This document shows positions 53,916-63,876 of a DNA stretch of 64,000 nucleotides, piece by piece; position 1 is the stretch's first letter, and every line of letters starts with the position of its first letter. The position numbers and the translations under genes were made by a program. The notes under the pieces were generated by a model. The model did not search any database. It worked only from the letters and a program-made list of their open reading frames with translations, and was not told the origin of the DNA. Source of the DNA: Pseudomonadota bacterium (GTDB taxonomy: Bacteria > Pseudomonadota > Alphaproteobacteria > Rhizobiales > Rhizobiaceae); assembly GCA_020161665.1 (NCBI GenBank), contig JAIUPA010000016.1, positions 62,001 to 126,000 on the forward strand, written 5' to 3'.

Positions 53916-55100
53916 TCAGCAGGCGAGATCGGCCACCACGGCATCCAGAATCAGCATGCCGGAGGGCGTGCAGCGCAGGCGCGAATTACCAAGCCGCTCG
54001 ATAAAGCCGTGCTCGATCAAGAGCGCCTCGCGCTTCGGGTCCGGATCACGGCCCGAAAGCTGCTGCCAGCGGGCAAGGTCGAGCCCTTCGCGCAGGCGAA
54101 GCCCCATGAGGAGAAGCTCATCGGCCTGTTCCTCAAGTCCAAGCAATTCCTGATCAACCATGCCGTGACCGTCGCGCTCGACAAGCTCGAGCCAGCGTTC
54201 GGGAACGCGCTCGGTGGCGGTCGCCAGCTTGTTGCCGCCGCGCGAAAGGCGCCCATGCGCGCCGGGACCGATCCCGGCATAGTCGCCATAGCGCCAATAG
54301 GTCAGGTTGTGACGGCTTTCGGCACCCGGGCGGGCGTGGTTCGACACTTCGTAGGCTGGAAGTCCCTCGCGGGCGGTGATCTCCTGCGTGGCCTCGTAAA
54401 GCAAGGCCGATTGATCACCATCCGGCACGATCAGCTTTCCGGCCTTATGCAGGCCAAAGAAGGGGGTGCCTTCCTCGATGGTCAACTGGTAGAGCGACAG
54501 GTGATCGACCGCATAGGAGATCGCCAGCTTCAGTTCCGCTTCCCATTCCTCAACGGTCTGGTTCGGGCGGGCATAGATCAGATCGAACGACATGCGCGGA
54601 AAAATGTCGCGCGCCAGCTTGATGGCGGTCAGCGCGTTTTCAACGTCATGCAGGCGTCCGAGAAATTTCAGGTCGCGGTCATTGAGGGCCTGAACGCCAA
54701 GCGACACCCGGTTGACGCCCGCCGCGCGATAGCCGCGAAAGCGGGTGGCCTCCACGCTGGACGGGTTGGCTTCCATGGTGATTTCAATGCCATCGGGCAC
54801 ATGCCAGAGCCGCGCCACACCGTTCAGCAGCGCATCGACCGTTTCCGGTTCCATCAGCGAAGGCGTACCGCCACCGATGAAGATGCTGCTCACCACCTTG
54901 GGGCCGCTGATCTGGCGCATGGTCTCCATTTCCCGCAGAAAGGCGGAAACGAAACGCGGCTGATCAATGGCGCTGTGGCGCACATGGCTGTTGAAGTCGC
55001 AGTAAGGGCATTTGGCCGCGCAGAACGGCCAATGCAGATAGACGCCGAAACCCGGCTCGCCCGTATCGGGAAGCAGAAGGTTTGCCGCGTTCTCGTCCAT
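53916..55100 (-). CDS. hemW: radical SAM heme chaperone HemW
   Basis: HemW is a radical-SAM protein that delivers heme; it is often misnamed coproporphyrinogen oxidase. The 394-residue product has the cluster motif CAAKCPYCDF (CxxxCxxC), then FIGGGTPSLMEPE, GVQALNDRDLKFLGRLHD and a C-terminal HemN_C domain. It is in the rph-rdgB-hemW operon, 3 bp after rdgB. Confidence 0.94.
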   Translation of the reverse strand: MDENAANLLLPDTGEPGFGVYLHWPFCAAKCPYCDFNSHVRHSAIDQPRFVSAFLREMETMRQISGPKVVSSIFIGGGTPSLMEPETVDALLNGVARLWHVPDGIEITMEANPSSVEATRFRGYRAAGVNRVSLGVQALNDRDLKFLGRLHDVENALTAIKLARDIFPRMSFDLIYARPNQTVEEWEAELKLAISYAVDHLSLYQLTIEEGTPFFGLHKAGKLIVPDGDQSALLYEATQEITAREGLPAYEVSNHARPGAESRHNLTYWRYGDYAGIGPGAHGRLSRGGNKLATATERVPERWLELVERDGHGMVDQELLGLEEQADELLLMGLRLREGLDLARWQQLSGRDPDPKREALLIEHGFIERLGNSRLRCTPSGMLILDAVVADLAC

Positions 55101-55103
55101 GGC

Positions 55104-55748
55104 TCAGGCCGTCAGGCAGGTTTCGACGAAGAGCTTGAAGGCACGGGCGCGGTGCGAAAGCGCCGTGGCATCGCCGGGCTTCCAGCCATGCTTTTCCTCC
55201 GAGGTCAGCTCTCCGAAGGTCTTGTCAAAACCTTCCGGCTGGAAGATCGGATCGTAGCCGAAACCCTTGGTGCCGCGCGGTGGCCAGACCACTGTGCCTT
55301 CCACCTCGCCACGGAACATCTCCGTATGACCATCCGGCCAGGCAAGGCACAGCACGCTGACGAAACGGGCCGTGCGCGCCTCGGGTGTCGCAGCGCCCAC
55401 ATCGCAGAGCGCCTTCTCGACTTTCTCCATGGCCATCACGAAGTCACGCGTGCCGTCTTCGCGTTCCGCCCAGTTGGCGGTGTAGACACCCGGATCACCA
55501 CCCAGCGCATCGATCACCAGACCGGAATCGTCCGAAAGCGCGGGCATGCCGGAGGCTTTCGCCGAAGCAAGGGCCTTGATCGCGGCATTGTCCTCGAAGG
55601 TCGTGCCGGTTTCATCCGGCTCGGCAAACTTCAGCTCGGCAGCCGATTTGGCCGAAAAGCCGAAGGGGCCGATCAGTTCCTCGATTTCGCGGATCTTGCC
55701 GGCATTGTGGCTGGCAACGACGATGGTGCGGGTGTCGAGCTTGCGCAT
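55104..55748 (-). CDS. rdgB: RdgB, non-canonical purine NTP pyrophosphatase
   Basis: RdgB hydrolyses dITP/XTP to keep damaged purines out of DNA. The 214-residue product has [17 protein letters not shown] at the N-terminus, [15 protein letters not shown], and the [18 protein letters not shown] region. It lies 11 bp downstream of rph and just before hemW, a conserved alphaproteobacterial order. Confidence 0.95.
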   Translation of the reverse strand: MRKLDTRTIVVASHNAGKIREIEELIGPFGFSAKSAAELKFAEPDETGTTFEDNAAIKALASAKASGMPALSDDSGLVIDALGGDPGVYTANWAEREDGTRDFVMAMEKVEKALCDVGAATPEARTARFVSVLCLAWPDGHTEMFRGEVEGTVVWPPRGTKGFGYDPIFQPEGFDKTFGELTSEEKHGWKPGDATALSHRARAFKLFVETCLTA

Positions 55749-55759
55749 GGGTGCCTCGT

Positions 55760-56476
55760 TCAGCCGATCGCCTGCTTCTGGAGAGCGACCAGTTCGGCAA
55801 TGCCGTTCTGGGCAAGGCCGAGCAGCGAAAGGAATTCATCCTGGCTGAAGGGCGTGCCTTCGGCTGTGCCCTGAATTTCCACGATGCCGCCGGAGCCGGT
55901 CATGACGAAATTGGCGTCGGTCTCAGCAGCCGAATCTTCGAGGTAATCAAGGTCGATCACCGGCTGACCGGCAAAGATACCGCAGGAAATGGCGGCCACA
56001 TGGTCCTTCAGAACCTTGTCCACCTTCACCATGTTGCGCGTTTCCATCCACTTCAGGCAGTCATGAAGCGCAATGAAACCGCCGGTGATGGAGGCGGTTC
56101 GGGTGCCGCCATCGGCCTGGATCACGTCGCAGTCGATGGTGATCTGGCGTTCGCCAAGGGCCGTGAGGTCCACGATGGCGCGCAGCGAACGGCCAATGAG
56201 GCGCTGGATTTCCTGCGTGCGGCCACCCTGCTTGCCAGCGGCGGCTTCACGGCGCATACGGTCACCCGTGGCGCGCGGCAGCATGCCATATTCGGCCGTG
56301 ACCCAGCCCTTGCCGCTGTTGCGCAGCCAGGACGGCGTCTTTTCCTCAAGGCTTGCGGTGCACAGCACATGCGTATCGCCGAACTTGACGAGGCAGGAAC
56401 CCTCCGCATGCTTGGAGAAATTGCGCTCGAAGGACACCTTGCGCATCTGGTCGGTTTTTCTGCCTGAAGGCCGCAT
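55760..56476 (-). CDS. rph: ribonuclease PH
   Basis: RNase PH trims tRNA 3' ends phosphorolytically. The 238-residue product is the exact family size, with [35 protein letters not shown], the [20 protein letters not shown] segment, and [20 protein letters not shown]. The ATG at 56476 follows GGGAG. It is divergent from hrcA. Confidence 0.96.
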   Translation of the reverse strand: MRPSGRKTDQMRKVSFERNFSKHAEGSCLVKFGDTHVLCTASLEEKTPSWLRNSGKGWVTAEYGMLPRATGDRMRREAAAGKQGGRTQEIQRLIGRSLRAIVDLTALGERQITIDCDVIQADGGTRTASITGGFIALHDCLKWMETRNMVKVDKVLKDHVAAISCGIFAGQPVIDLDYLEDSAAETDANFVMTGSGGIVEIQGTAEGTPFSQDEFLSLLGLAQNGIAELVALQKQAIG

Positions 56477-56646
56477 CACTTGCTCCCTGAAATCGGTTCT
56501 TGAGCCTTCTACGGGTCCCGCCGGTGATTTGCAAAGGAAAAGCCGCCCGGGCCGCTGTCCGATGCCTTTCATTTTCGCTTTCGCGAAGGCGAGGCCGATG
56601 ATTATACTGTTGGCGGATCAAACGAAGCACATGCGGAAAGACGGTA

Positions 56647-57726
56647 TTGAAGAAGGGGATCGGAGCCGAAGTCGCAGCAGCCCTTGACGAGCGTTCGCGT
56701 GAGATTTTCCGCCGCATCGTCGAGACTTATCTGGAGACGGGCGAGCCGCTCGGCTCCCGAAACCTGTCGCGTCTCCTGCCGACGCCGCTTTCGCCGGCAT
56801 CCGTGCGCAATGTGATGAGCGATCTGGAATCGCTCGGCCTGATTTATTCGCCCCATGTCAGTGCCGGACGTCTGCCCACCCAGCAGGGCCTTCGCTTTTT
56901 TGTCGATGCCTTCATGCAGGTCGGCGACCTGTCTGAAAACGAGCGCGCCGAAATCGATCGGCAGATCCGTCCCGTGGGCAGCGATACCGGCATTGAAAGC
57001 GTCATGAACGAGGCAAGCCGCCTGCTGTCTGGCGTGTCGCGCGGCGCGGGTCTGGTGATTGCCGCCAAGAATGATCCGGTGCTGAAACATGTCGAATTCA
57101 TCCGGCTGGAACCGACGCGGGCGCTCGCCATTCTGGTCGGCGAACACAATCAGGTCGAAAACCGCATCATCGAACTGCCGGCGGGCATTACGGCCTCGCA
57201 GCTCGTGGAAGCGGGCAATTTTCTCAACGCCCATCTCAGCGGCCAGACGCTGGCTGAACTGCGCTCCGAACTCGCCCGCCTGAAGGCGGAAACGGCGGGT
57301 GAGCTTGATCTTCTGACCGGCGACCTTGTGGAGCGCGGCCTTGCCATGCGCTCGGGCGAAAGCGAGCGCGGCAAACCGGCCCATCTGATCATCCGGGGGC
57401 AGGCCAATCTGTTCGAAGGCGTCGGCGGCGCCGAGGATATTGATCGCCTGCGCATGCTCTTTGAAGACCTTGAGCAAAAGGACGGGCTGATCGAACTGCT
57501 CGATCTGGCGGAGAACGCCTCCGGGGTGCGCATTTTCATCGGCTCGGAGAACAAGCTCTTCTCGCTCTCCGGCTCATCGCTCATCGTTGCGCCCTATCGC
57601 GACAGCGAGGAACGCATCGTTGGCGCCGTCGGCGTCATCGGTCCGACAAGACTGAATTACGCCCGCATCGTCCCGATGGTCGATTATACGGCCCAGGTCA
57701 TAGCCAGGCTGTCGCGCAAGCCTTGA
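56647..57726 (+). CDS. hrcA: heat-inducible transcription repressor HrcA
   Basis: HrcA represses groESL by binding CIRCE elements. The 359-residue product has the N-terminal winged helix ([24 protein letters not shown] region, [36 protein letters not shown]) and the C-terminal GAF-like core. The start codon appears to be TTG at 56647. The ATG at 56631 is out of frame. I see no CIRCE element in the short rph-hrcA gap. grpE follows 65 bp later. Confidence 0.94.
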   Translation: MKKGIGAEVAAALDERSREIFRRIVETYLETGEPLGSRNLSRLLPTPLSPASVRNVMSDLESLGLIYSPHVSAGRLPTQQGLRFFVDAFMQVGDLSENERAEIDRQIRPVGSDTGIESVMNEASRLLSGVSRGAGLVIAAKNDPVLKHVEFIRLEPTRALAILVGEHNQVENRIIELPAGITASQLVEAGNFLNAHLSGQTLAELRSELARLKAETAGELDLLTGDLVERGLAMRSGESERGKPAHLIIRGQANLFEGVGGAEDIDRLRMLFEDLEQKDGLIELLDLAENASGVRIFIGSENKLFSLSGSSLIVAPYRDSEERIVGAVGVIGPTRLNYARIVPMVDYTAQVIARLSRKP

Positions 57727-57791
57727 TTTTTACCGCTCAAACATCGATATGAGCGGCATATTTCCCGAAAGACGTGAAACCGGAGTACGTC

Positions 57792-58382
57792 ATGACCGAC
57801 GAAGCAAAGAATAACGGCCCCGAACTCGCCGCTGAGACCCCTGTGGAAGAACAGGCCCCGGTCGCCGAGCTGGACCCGCTCGATGCGCTGAAGGCGGAAA
57901 ACGACGATCTGCGCGACAAGTTCCTGCGCCTCGCCGCCGAGATGGACAATCTGCGCCGTCGCACCGAGCGAGAAGTGAAGGATGCCAAGGCCTATGCGGC
58001 CTCGTCCTTCGCTCGTGACATGCTGGCTGTGTCCGATAACCTGCGTCGCGCCCTGGAGGCCATCCCCGGCGAACTGAAGGATGCCGCGGATGCCGTCATG
58101 AAGCCGCTGATCGAAGGCGTTGAAATGACCGAACGCGCCATGCTGTCGACGCTTGAACGCCACGGCGTGAAGAAGATCGACGCCGAAGGCCAGAAGTTTG
58201 ATCCGAACTTCCATCAGGCCATGTTTGAAATCCCGAACCCGAACGTTCCGAACAATACGGTCGTTCAGGTTGTTCAGTCTGGCTACACCATTGGTGAGCG
58301 CGTCCTGCGCCCGGCCATGGTCGGCGTTGCCAAGGGCGGCCCGAAGGCGGAAGCGGTGGACGCTGAGAAGAAGGACGCCTGA
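57792..58382 (+). CDS. grpE: nucleotide exchange factor GrpE
   Basis: GrpE releases ADP from DnaK. The 196-residue product has an acidic disordered N-terminus, a long coiled-coil (about 30-80, [20 protein letters not shown]), the [16 protein letters not shown] segment, and the C-terminal beta domain ([16 protein letters not shown]). The ATG at 57792 has GGAG eight bases upstream, so the six-codon longer frame is not used. Confidence 0.95.
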   Translation: MTDEAKNNGPELAAETPVEEQAPVAELDPLDALKAENDDLRDKFLRLAAEMDNLRRRTEREVKDAKAYAASSFARDMLAVSDNLRRALEAIPGELKDAADAVMKPLIEGVEMTERAMLSTLERHGVKKIDAEGQKFDPNFHQAMFEIPNPNVPNNTVVQVVQSGYTIGERVLRPAMVGVAKGGPKAEAVDAEKKDA

Positions 58383-58401
58383 GGCGTTCAGACAGCGATT
58401 A

Positions 58402-58430
58402 AAAAAAGCCCCGGTTTCCGGGGCTTTTTT
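58402..58430. terminator. bidirectional terminator between grpE and ptsN
   Basis: A 13-bp stem AAAAAAGCCCCGG / CCGGGGCTTTTTT with a TTT loop, between convergent genes. It has an A-tract and a T-tract and works on both strands. Confidence 0.92.
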
Positions 58431-58440
58431 ATGTCTTCCG

Positions 58441-58902
58441 TCAGGCGGCGTTGGCCTGTTCCTGATTGAGGAAGGTGTAGATCGCATTCGCCGAATCCGT
58501 GGCACGCAACTTGGCCACCAGATCCTGATCGCGCAGCACGCGGGCAATTCGCGAAAGTGCCTTGAGATGGTCAGCACCGGCGCCTTCCGGTGCCAGAAGC
58601 AGGAAAACGAGGTCAACCGGCTCGTCGTCTATCGCTTCGAAGTCGACGGCGGTATCCAGACGCGCGAAAATGCCGCGAATGGAGGTCAGGCTGGCAAGCT
58701 TGCCATGCGGGATGGCGATCCCATTGCCGACGCCGGTCGAGCCAAGGCGTTCACGCTGCAGGATCACGTCGAAAACTTCGCGTTCCGGCACGTTGATGAG
58801 CTTCGAGGCCTTGGCCGCGAGCTCCTGGAGCAACTGCTTCTTGGAATTGACCTTGAGGGCGGGAATGATCGCATCGGGTTGCAGCAAATCTGCCAAAGCC
58901 AT
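58441..58902 (-). CDS. ptsN: nitrogen PTS EIIA protein PtsN
   Basis: PtsN (EIIA-Ntr) is the last phosphoacceptor of the nitrogen-related phosphotransferase system and regulates by protein binding. The 153-residue product has the phosphorylated His66 in NGIAIPHGKL, the E(R)LGSTGVGNG lead-in, and LVFLLLAPEGAGADHLKALS. It is the last gene of the lptC-lptA-lptB-rpoN-hpf-ptsN chain and ends at the terminator shared with grpE. Confidence 0.95.
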   Translation of the reverse strand: MALADLLQPDAIIPALKVNSKKQLLQELAAKASKLINVPEREVFDVILQRERLGSTGVGNGIAIPHGKLASLTSIRGIFARLDTAVDFEAIDDEPVDLVFLLLAPEGAGADHLKALSRIARVLRDQDLVAKLRATDSANAIYTFLNQEQANAA

Positions 58903-58968
58903 ACTTCTTTTCCTTCAAGCCTTCAGGGCGGAGGAGGGAGGCGCCGCAAGCGACGCCTCCGGTGCGCG

Positions 58969-59541
58969 TTAATTCTTGATGTTCGCCGAATCGATCCAGC
59001 CGATGTTTCCATCCGGCCGGCGATAGACGATGTTAAGCTGCTCGCTGCCGGGGCTGCGGAACAGCAGGATCGGGTCGTCCGTCATGTCGAGCGCCATCAC
59101 GGCGCTGGCCACTGACATGGTCTTCAGCGGGCGCGTGTTTTCCGCAACGATGGTCGGGGCGAAATCTTCAGCGATTTCTTCCGACTCGTCCGAAACAGCA
59201 TCCACCACGGCGAAGGTGAATTCACCCGGATCGCCGATGTGGCCCGCATGGTGGTCACGCAGCTTGCGCTTGTAACGACGGACGCGCTTTTCAAGCCGTT
59301 CGCAGGCGGCATCGAACGCGGCCTGCGGCTCTGCAGCCTCACCGGTCGCGTGCAGATTGGCGCCTGTGTCGATGTGCAGCCTGCAATCGGCGATAAAGCG
59401 CGAGCCGGCCTTTTCCACGATGACCTGGCTGGAGTACCCCCCCTCGTAATATTTGGTAACCGCATCGTCGATCTGAGTTTCGATCCGCAGACGGAACGAA
59501 TCGCCGATTTCCATATGCTTCCCGGATACACGCACACTCAT
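58969..59541 (-). CDS. hpf: long-form ribosome hibernation factor HPF
   Basis: HPF binds 30S subunits and, in the long form, dimerises ribosomes in stationary phase. The 190-residue product has the N-terminal S30AE domain (about 1-100, SVRVSGKHMEIGDSFRLRI) and the C-terminal dimerisation domain (about 130-188, VMALDMTDDPILLFR, GNIGWIDSANIKN). The ATG at 59541 follows AAGGGAAAC. It is 66 bp upstream of ptsN. Confidence 0.94.
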   Translation of the reverse strand: MSVRVSGKHMEIGDSFRLRIETQIDDAVTKYYEGGYSSQVIVEKAGSRFIADCRLHIDTGANLHATGEAAEPQAAFDAACERLEKRVRRYKRKLRDHHAGHIGDPGEFTFAVVDAVSDESEEIAEDFAPTIVAENTRPLKTMSVASAVMALDMTDDPILLFRSPGSEQLNIVYRRPDGNIGWIDSANIKN

Positions 59542-59892
59542 GGTGTTTCCCTTCTTGTTGTGGTTTGCAAATACCAATCTAGGCCAAGCAGGGTTCGCAT
59601 CCAAGTCTTCAAGTCAAATATACCGTACGGGAAGAGGCCCTTCCCGAAAGCACTTTGACGTGATGTGCCGGTATGCCGCACCAGGTCGATCATCCATCAG
59701 TTACCGAGGCCCGGCCTTTACAGCCAAGGGATTCGGGCATCTCCAGTCGCTTGTTTGCGCCGCAAAAAAGCCACGTTTCATCGCGTGGGCTTCTATCCCC
59801 GGAGGGGCGAAAAGTCAATTGAGCTTAAGAATGTCTTAATTCGCCCTGTTTTTTCACAGACTTGGCGGCCTGAAGCGACCGATGGCGGGACA
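59542..59892. other. 351-bp rpoN-hpf intergenic region
   Basis: No gene is seen. On - it holds, in order, a TTAA-N7-TTAA match (59839 to 59825), the rpoN terminator hairpin (59791 to 59764), and an A/T-richer stretch before hpf with a TTGGAT / CTAGAT pair near 59578-59605 that could be the hpf promoter. Confidence 0.4.
59764..59791 (-). terminator. terminator after rpoN
   Basis: On -, AGCCCACG and CGTGGCT pair with one bulged C around an 8-base loop, followed by TTTTTT. It lies about 100 bases after the rpoN stop. Confidence 0.7.
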
Positions 59893-61449
59893 TCAATGCG
59901 CGGCGATCTTCGCCAAGGCGCGCTTTTCGCGGCGGCGTTGCACCGAAGAGGGGATGTTCATGGCCTCGCGATATTTGGCAACCGTGCGCCGCGCCAGCTC
60001 CACCCCGGCGCTTTTCAGGCTGTCAACGATATCATCGTCGGAGAGCACGGCGTCCGGGTCTTCACGCTCGATCATCACGCGGATGCGATGGCGAACGGCC
60101 TCTGCCGAATGGCTGTCGCCGCCTTCCGCCGAGCCGATGGAGACGGTGAAAAAGTACTTCAGCTCGAACAGGCCGCGCGGCGTCAGCATGTACTTGTTCG
60201 AGGTCACGCGGCTGACGGTGGACTCATGCATCTTGATGGCATCGGCCACCGTCTTGAGATTGAGCGGGCGCAGGTGGTCGACACCATGCATGAGGAAGGC
60301 ATCCTGCTGGCGCACGATCTCCGTTGCCACCTTCATGATGGTGCGAGCCCGCTGATCAAGGCTTCGGGTCAGCCAGTTGGCGTTTTGCATGCACTCGGAG
60401 AGGAAAGCCTGATCCTGGCTGTTCTTGGCGGTGTTGCGTGAAATCTCGGCAAAATAGCTCTGGTTCACCAGAACGCGCGGTAAAGTATCGGGGTTCAACT
60501 CGATCAGCCAGTTACCCTGCGGTCCGGCGCGCACGATAATATCGGGCGTGATCGATTCCGAATGGCTTTCGCTGAAGCGGCTGCCGGGCTTCGGGTTGAG
60601 GCCGCGAATTTCCCCCAGCATCTCGATCAGGTCTTCCTCATCAACGCCGCACAGCTTTTTCAGCGTGTGGAAGTCGCGCTTGGCCAAAAGTTCGAGATGG
60701 TTCACCAGCGCTTCCATGGCCGGGTCGAGCCGGTCTTTCTGGCGCAACTGGATGGACAGACATTCGGCCAGCGAGCGGGCGTAGATGCCCGGAGGATCAA
60801 GTGTTTGCAGGCTTTTGAGCACCCGCTCGATATCCTCGGCCGGGCGATTGAGGCGGGTGCCGATTTCATCAAGATCGCCGCGGAAATACCCGGCTTCATC
60901 CAGTTGATCGGTCAGAACCTGCGCAATCAGCCGGTCGGCCGGGGAGGAAAGCAGGAAAGGGATCTGCTGGTTCAGATGGTCAGAGAGCGTCATCTGCATC
61001 GCGGCAAAGGCGTCAAGGTCGTAACCTTCGCCCGCTTCGCCACCCGGCATGGATTTCCACTGGCTCACCAGTTCCGGCGTATCGGCGCTGCGTCCCTCCA
61101 CGTCGTCGGAATAGACCGTGTCGAAATTCGTGTCGAGCGAGCTGTTTAGCCGGTCGACAGCCCCGTCATTGCCCTCATACCAGTCGCTTTGCAGGGCATC
61201 GTCGCTCCGCTCGCCATCATCGCTGCGCTCCTGCGCCTCGCTGGCGGCCTCATTGGCAACCTCTGCCGGTGTCGAATGATCCTCGTCATTGCCGATCATC
61301 TCGAGAAGCGGGTTCTTTTCGACTTCCTGAGCAATGAACTGGGTGAGTTCCACATGGGTCATCTGCAGCAACTGGATGGATTGCATCAGTTGCGGAGTCA
61401 TGACGAGCGACTGGCTCTGGCGCAGGAAAAGACTGGCTGAAAGGGCCAT
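59893..61449 (-). CDS. rpoN: RNA polymerase sigma-54 factor
   Basis: RpoN directs transcription of nitrogen and other enhancer-dependent genes. The 518-residue product has the Gln-rich region I (SASLFLRQSQSLVMTPQLMQ), an acidic region II (about 50-130), the core-binding region, the helix-turn-helix ESTVSRVTSNKYM, and the RpoN box ARRTVAKYRE near the C-terminus. The ATG at 61449 is the family start; the frame is open 24 codons further. It follows lptB after a 174-bp gap. Confidence 0.96.
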   Translation of the reverse strand: MALSASLFLRQSQSLVMTPQLMQSIQLLQMTHVELTQFIAQEVEKNPLLEMIGNDEDHSTPAEVANEAASEAQERSDDGERSDDALQSDWYEGNDGAVDRLNSSLDTNFDTVYSDDVEGRSADTPELVSQWKSMPGGEAGEGYDLDAFAAMQMTLSDHLNQQIPFLLSSPADRLIAQVLTDQLDEAGYFRGDLDEIGTRLNRPAEDIERVLKSLQTLDPPGIYARSLAECLSIQLRQKDRLDPAMEALVNHLELLAKRDFHTLKKLCGVDEEDLIEMLGEIRGLNPKPGSRFSESHSESITPDIIVRAGPQGNWLIELNPDTLPRVLVNQSYFAEISRNTAKNSQDQAFLSECMQNANWLTRSLDQRARTIMKVATEIVRQQDAFLMHGVDHLRPLNLKTVADAIKMHESTVSRVTSNKYMLTPRGLFELKYFFTVSIGSAEGGDSHSAEAVRHRIRVMIEREDPDAVLSDDDIVDSLKSAGVELARRTVAKYREAMNIPSSVQRRREKRALAKIAAH

Positions 61450-61623
61450 GACGGACGCGGAACTCCCTCGATTTTCCTCGAGTTCCCATCTCTGATACAC
61501 GAGACGGGTGAACTGGCCCAAAAATTGCTTTTTTAGCAGGTTCGGTCAAGGGAAACTGTCACGCAGCCGTCAAAAACTTGGGCTGAGAACACTTCAAGGT
61601 TAAGACGGACAGGCCTTTACAGC

Positions 61624-62433
61624 TTAAAGGCTGAAATTATCACCAAGATAAAGGCGGCGGACATCGGCATTGGAAACGATGTCGTCGGCTCGGCCATGCG
61701 TCAGCACTTCGCCAGCATGAATGATATAGGCGCGGTCGATCAGGCCGAGCGTTTCGCGCACATTGTGGTCGGTGATCAGGACGCCGATGCCTCGCGCCGT
61801 CAGATGGCGCACGAGGTTCTGGATGTCGGCGACCGAGATCGGGTCAACACCTGCAAACGGTTCGTCCAGCAGCATGAAGGCCGGATCGGTGGCCAGCGCG
61901 CGGGCGATTTCCAGACGACGGCGCTCACCGCCGGACAGGGCAAGAGCCGGTGACTTGCGCAGCTTCTCGATATGGAATTCGGCCAGAAGCTCATCGAGCT
62001 TCTTCTCGCGGCGGGCCTTGTCCTTGTCGTGCAGTTCCAGCACGGCGCGGATATTGTCTTCCACCGTCAGGCCGCGAAAGATCGAGGCTTCCTGCGGCAG
62101 ATAACCGACGCCAAGACGGGCGCGACGATACATCGGCATGCCGGTCACGTCATCGCCATTGATGGCAATCGTGCCGGAATCAACCGGAACGAGGCCGGTA
62201 ATCATGTAGAAACAGGTGGTTTTGCCCGCACCGTTCGGGCCGAGCAGGCCGACGGCTTCGCCCCGGCGCACGACCAGCGAAACACCGTTGACGACACGGC
62301 GCGTCTGATAGGTCTTCGTCAGCCCGTGGACGATCAGCGTGCCGTCATAACGGCTTTTGTCGGCAGGCGTGCGAAGCGGCCTGCTTTTCGGCAGGAACTT
62401 GCCTGCGAATTGCTTGATAACGCTGGCTTTCAC
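61624..62433 (-). CDS. lptB: LPS export ATP-binding protein LptB
   Basis: LptB powers the LptB2FG transporter that lifts lipopolysaccharide out of the inner membrane. The 269-residue product has an N-terminal extension of about 30 residues, Walker A GPNGAGKTTCF, the signature LSGGERRRLEIARAL, Walker B FMLLDEPFAGVDP and the H-loop ITDHNVRETL. It is 14 bp after lptA. Confidence 0.96.
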   Translation of the reverse strand: MKASVIKQFAGKFLPKSRPLRTPADKSRYDGTLIVHGLTKTYQTRRVVNGVSLVVRRGEAVGLLGPNGAGKTTCFYMITGLVPVDSGTIAINGDDVTGMPMYRRARLGVGYLPQEASIFRGLTVEDNIRAVLELHDKDKARREKKLDELLAEFHIEKLRKSPALALSGGERRRLEIARALATDPAFMLLDEPFAGVDPISVADIQNLVRHLTARGIGVLITDHNVRETLGLIDRAYIIHAGEVLTHGRADDIVSNADVRRLYLGDNFSL

Positions 62434-62447
62434 GGGATTTCGCCTTT

Positions 62448-63020
62448 TTACGGCTTCTTCTGGGACTTCGGATCAAGCTGGATGCTGACGCGACCGCCGC
62501 AGCTATCAAGTTTGGCTTCACCCGAATCGACATGAACGGTCAGCTTGCAACCGACGAACACGTTCTGGCCTTCCGAAAGCACGACCTGCTTGCCGGTCAG
62601 CACGAAGGTTTGCGTGTTCATGTCGAAATTGCCCGCATCGGCGGTGGCCGTCTGCGTGCCCGAGGACAGGAACACGCGGTTGCCCATTTCAATGCGTTCG
62701 ATATCGGCGCTGCCCGAGCTGATGGAGGTGCCACCGCTCTTGCCGTCATTGCGATAATGCACGGTCATGTCGCCGGAGCGCATCGTCGTCGTGCCCTGAA
62801 CAACCTTGACGTTGCCCGTGAAGATGGCGATGGCCTGCTGGTCCTTCACCTCAAGCTGGTCGCTTTCGATCTGGATCGGCTGGTCATTGGACAGCTTCAG
62901 CCCGTCCATGCTCTTGGTCGTGCTCTGCGCAAAGCCGATCTGCGGCAGGCAGGCGGCAATGGCGAGGCCCATGGCAAGGGCGACAGTCTTTCGGTCGGGT
63001 GTCTGGCGAAGCTCAGTCAT
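62448..63020 (-). CDS. lptA: LPS transport periplasmic protein LptA
   Basis: LptA forms the periplasmic bridge for lipopolysaccharide. The 190-residue precursor has a signal peptide (about 1-32, GFAQS) and an OstA beta-jellyroll (IESDQLEVKDQQAIAIFTGN, MRSGDMTVHYRND). Two Cys near the C-terminus (GCKL, DSCGG) could pair. The ATG at 63020 overlaps lptC by eight bases. Confidence 0.92.
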   Translation of the reverse strand: MTELRQTPDRKTVALAMGLAIAACLPQIGFAQSTTKSMDGLKLSNDQPIQIESDQLEVKDQQAIAIFTGNVKVVQGTTTMRSGDMTVHYRNDGKSGGTSISSGSADIERIEMGNRVFLSSGTQTATADAGNFDMNTQTFVLTGKQVVLSEGQNVFVGCKLTVHVDSGEAKLDSCGGRVSIQLDPKSQKKP

Positions 63021-63699
63021 TAGGGCCGCTCTGTTGCTTTCGGTTTCGGATGGCAACGGGGTTGGTGTTCACCTTCACGTTGCCTGAAAAGACAATGGTG
63101 TGCCCCTTATCCGTTATATTGAGGCTATTCGCAACAATCGAACCCTCCTCGGTGCGGATTGTTACGGGGTCGTTGCTGAAAAGCGTCCCTGCCTTGACGT
63201 CGACCTGTGCGGATTGGAGCTGCGCCGTCAGTCCGGTGGAAAGATCAACCGTAAAGGGCGCGGTCATGTTCAGCTTGTCGGAGGAGCGGTCAAACTCGCC
63301 GCGCGCGGCGGTGACGCGGGCAATGATCTTGTCATTGAGCGGCACGGCGGCCTTGATCGCTTCAAGGGTCAGGTTGTTCGGATCACGAATATCCTGCAGC
63401 GCCCGGTCGGCGGTCACGGAATAGTTGATCCCCTGCTGGTTGCGCCCGGCGGCCACCGGCTTTTCCATGACGATCTTGCCGTCCTCGATCTTGGTTCCAA
63501 GCACCGAAATCGACGCAGGCACATAAGAGCGAATAACCGAAACCGCGATGAAGATCAGTGAAATGAACAGCGCGCCCAGCGGCAGAATGACCTTCAGGCG
63601 CTGGACTCTGGCCGAATGGTAGCGAGCCGCCTCATAGGAGTTCGGTGCAAAGGCCTTGCCGGCTTTTCTCGCAGTGTCGCTATCGGTCTTGGTGAGCAT
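63013..63699 (-). CDS. lptC: LPS export protein LptC
   Basis: LptC is the bitopic inner-membrane protein that hands lipopolysaccharide from LptB2FG to LptA. The 228-residue product has a cytoplasmic N-terminus, one membrane helix at about 38-58 (ILPLGALFISLIFIAVSVI), and a periplasmic jellyroll (ISVLGTKIEDGKIVMEKP, GSIVANSLNITDKGHTIVF). The ATG at 63699 is chosen; the frame is open to 63828. The lptC-lptA-lptB order is conserved. Confidence 0.9.
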   Translation of the reverse strand: MLTKTDSDTARKAGKAFAPNSYEAARYHSARVQRLKVILPLGALFISLIFIAVSVIRSYVPASISVLGTKIEDGKIVMEKPVAAGRNQQGINYSVTADRALQDIRDPNNLTLEAIKAAVPLNDKIIARVTAARGEFDRSSDKLNMTAPFTVDLSTGLTAQLQSAQVDVKAGTLFSNDPVTIRTEEGSIVANSLNITDKGHTIVFSGNVKVNTNPVAIRNRKQQSGPND

Positions 63700-63876
63700 T
63701 GCGGGCCTGGTAACGGGGGCGGGAAAAGCCCTTGTGATGCGTCGTTTCGCATTTATGGTGGCCCTTGCCAATAAGGAATTTGTCGGAAGGCCTTCAACAA
63801 GCCGTGGCGTGGCGATAAAGCATCGCAACCGGGCGTATGAACGGCGAAAGACAACCCCAAATAAGGAAACGCGGCC

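Noticed and set aside
54009..55874. A 621-codon open frame on + across hemW and rdgB.
   Set aside because: It is antisense to two clearly identified genes and has no recognisable domain.
56573..56646. A CIRCE element for HrcA autoregulation in the rph-hrcA gap.
   Set aside because: No TTAGCACTC-N9-GAGTGCTAA or close variant is present in the 74 bp between the genes.
59585..59605. GGGTTCGCATCC, resembling a tRNA T-loop.
   Set aside because: The flanking bases do not pair into a T-stem and no cloverleaf can be drawn.
59825..59839. A second TTAA-N7-TTAA (CtrA-like) site, with TTGACT (59813-59818) and TAGAAG (59790-59795) on - spaced 17 bases apart.
   Set aside because: The would-be transcript would run straight into the rpoN terminator hairpin at 59791-59764. 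The box lacks the final C and lies in the 3' region of rpoN, so it is probably chance.
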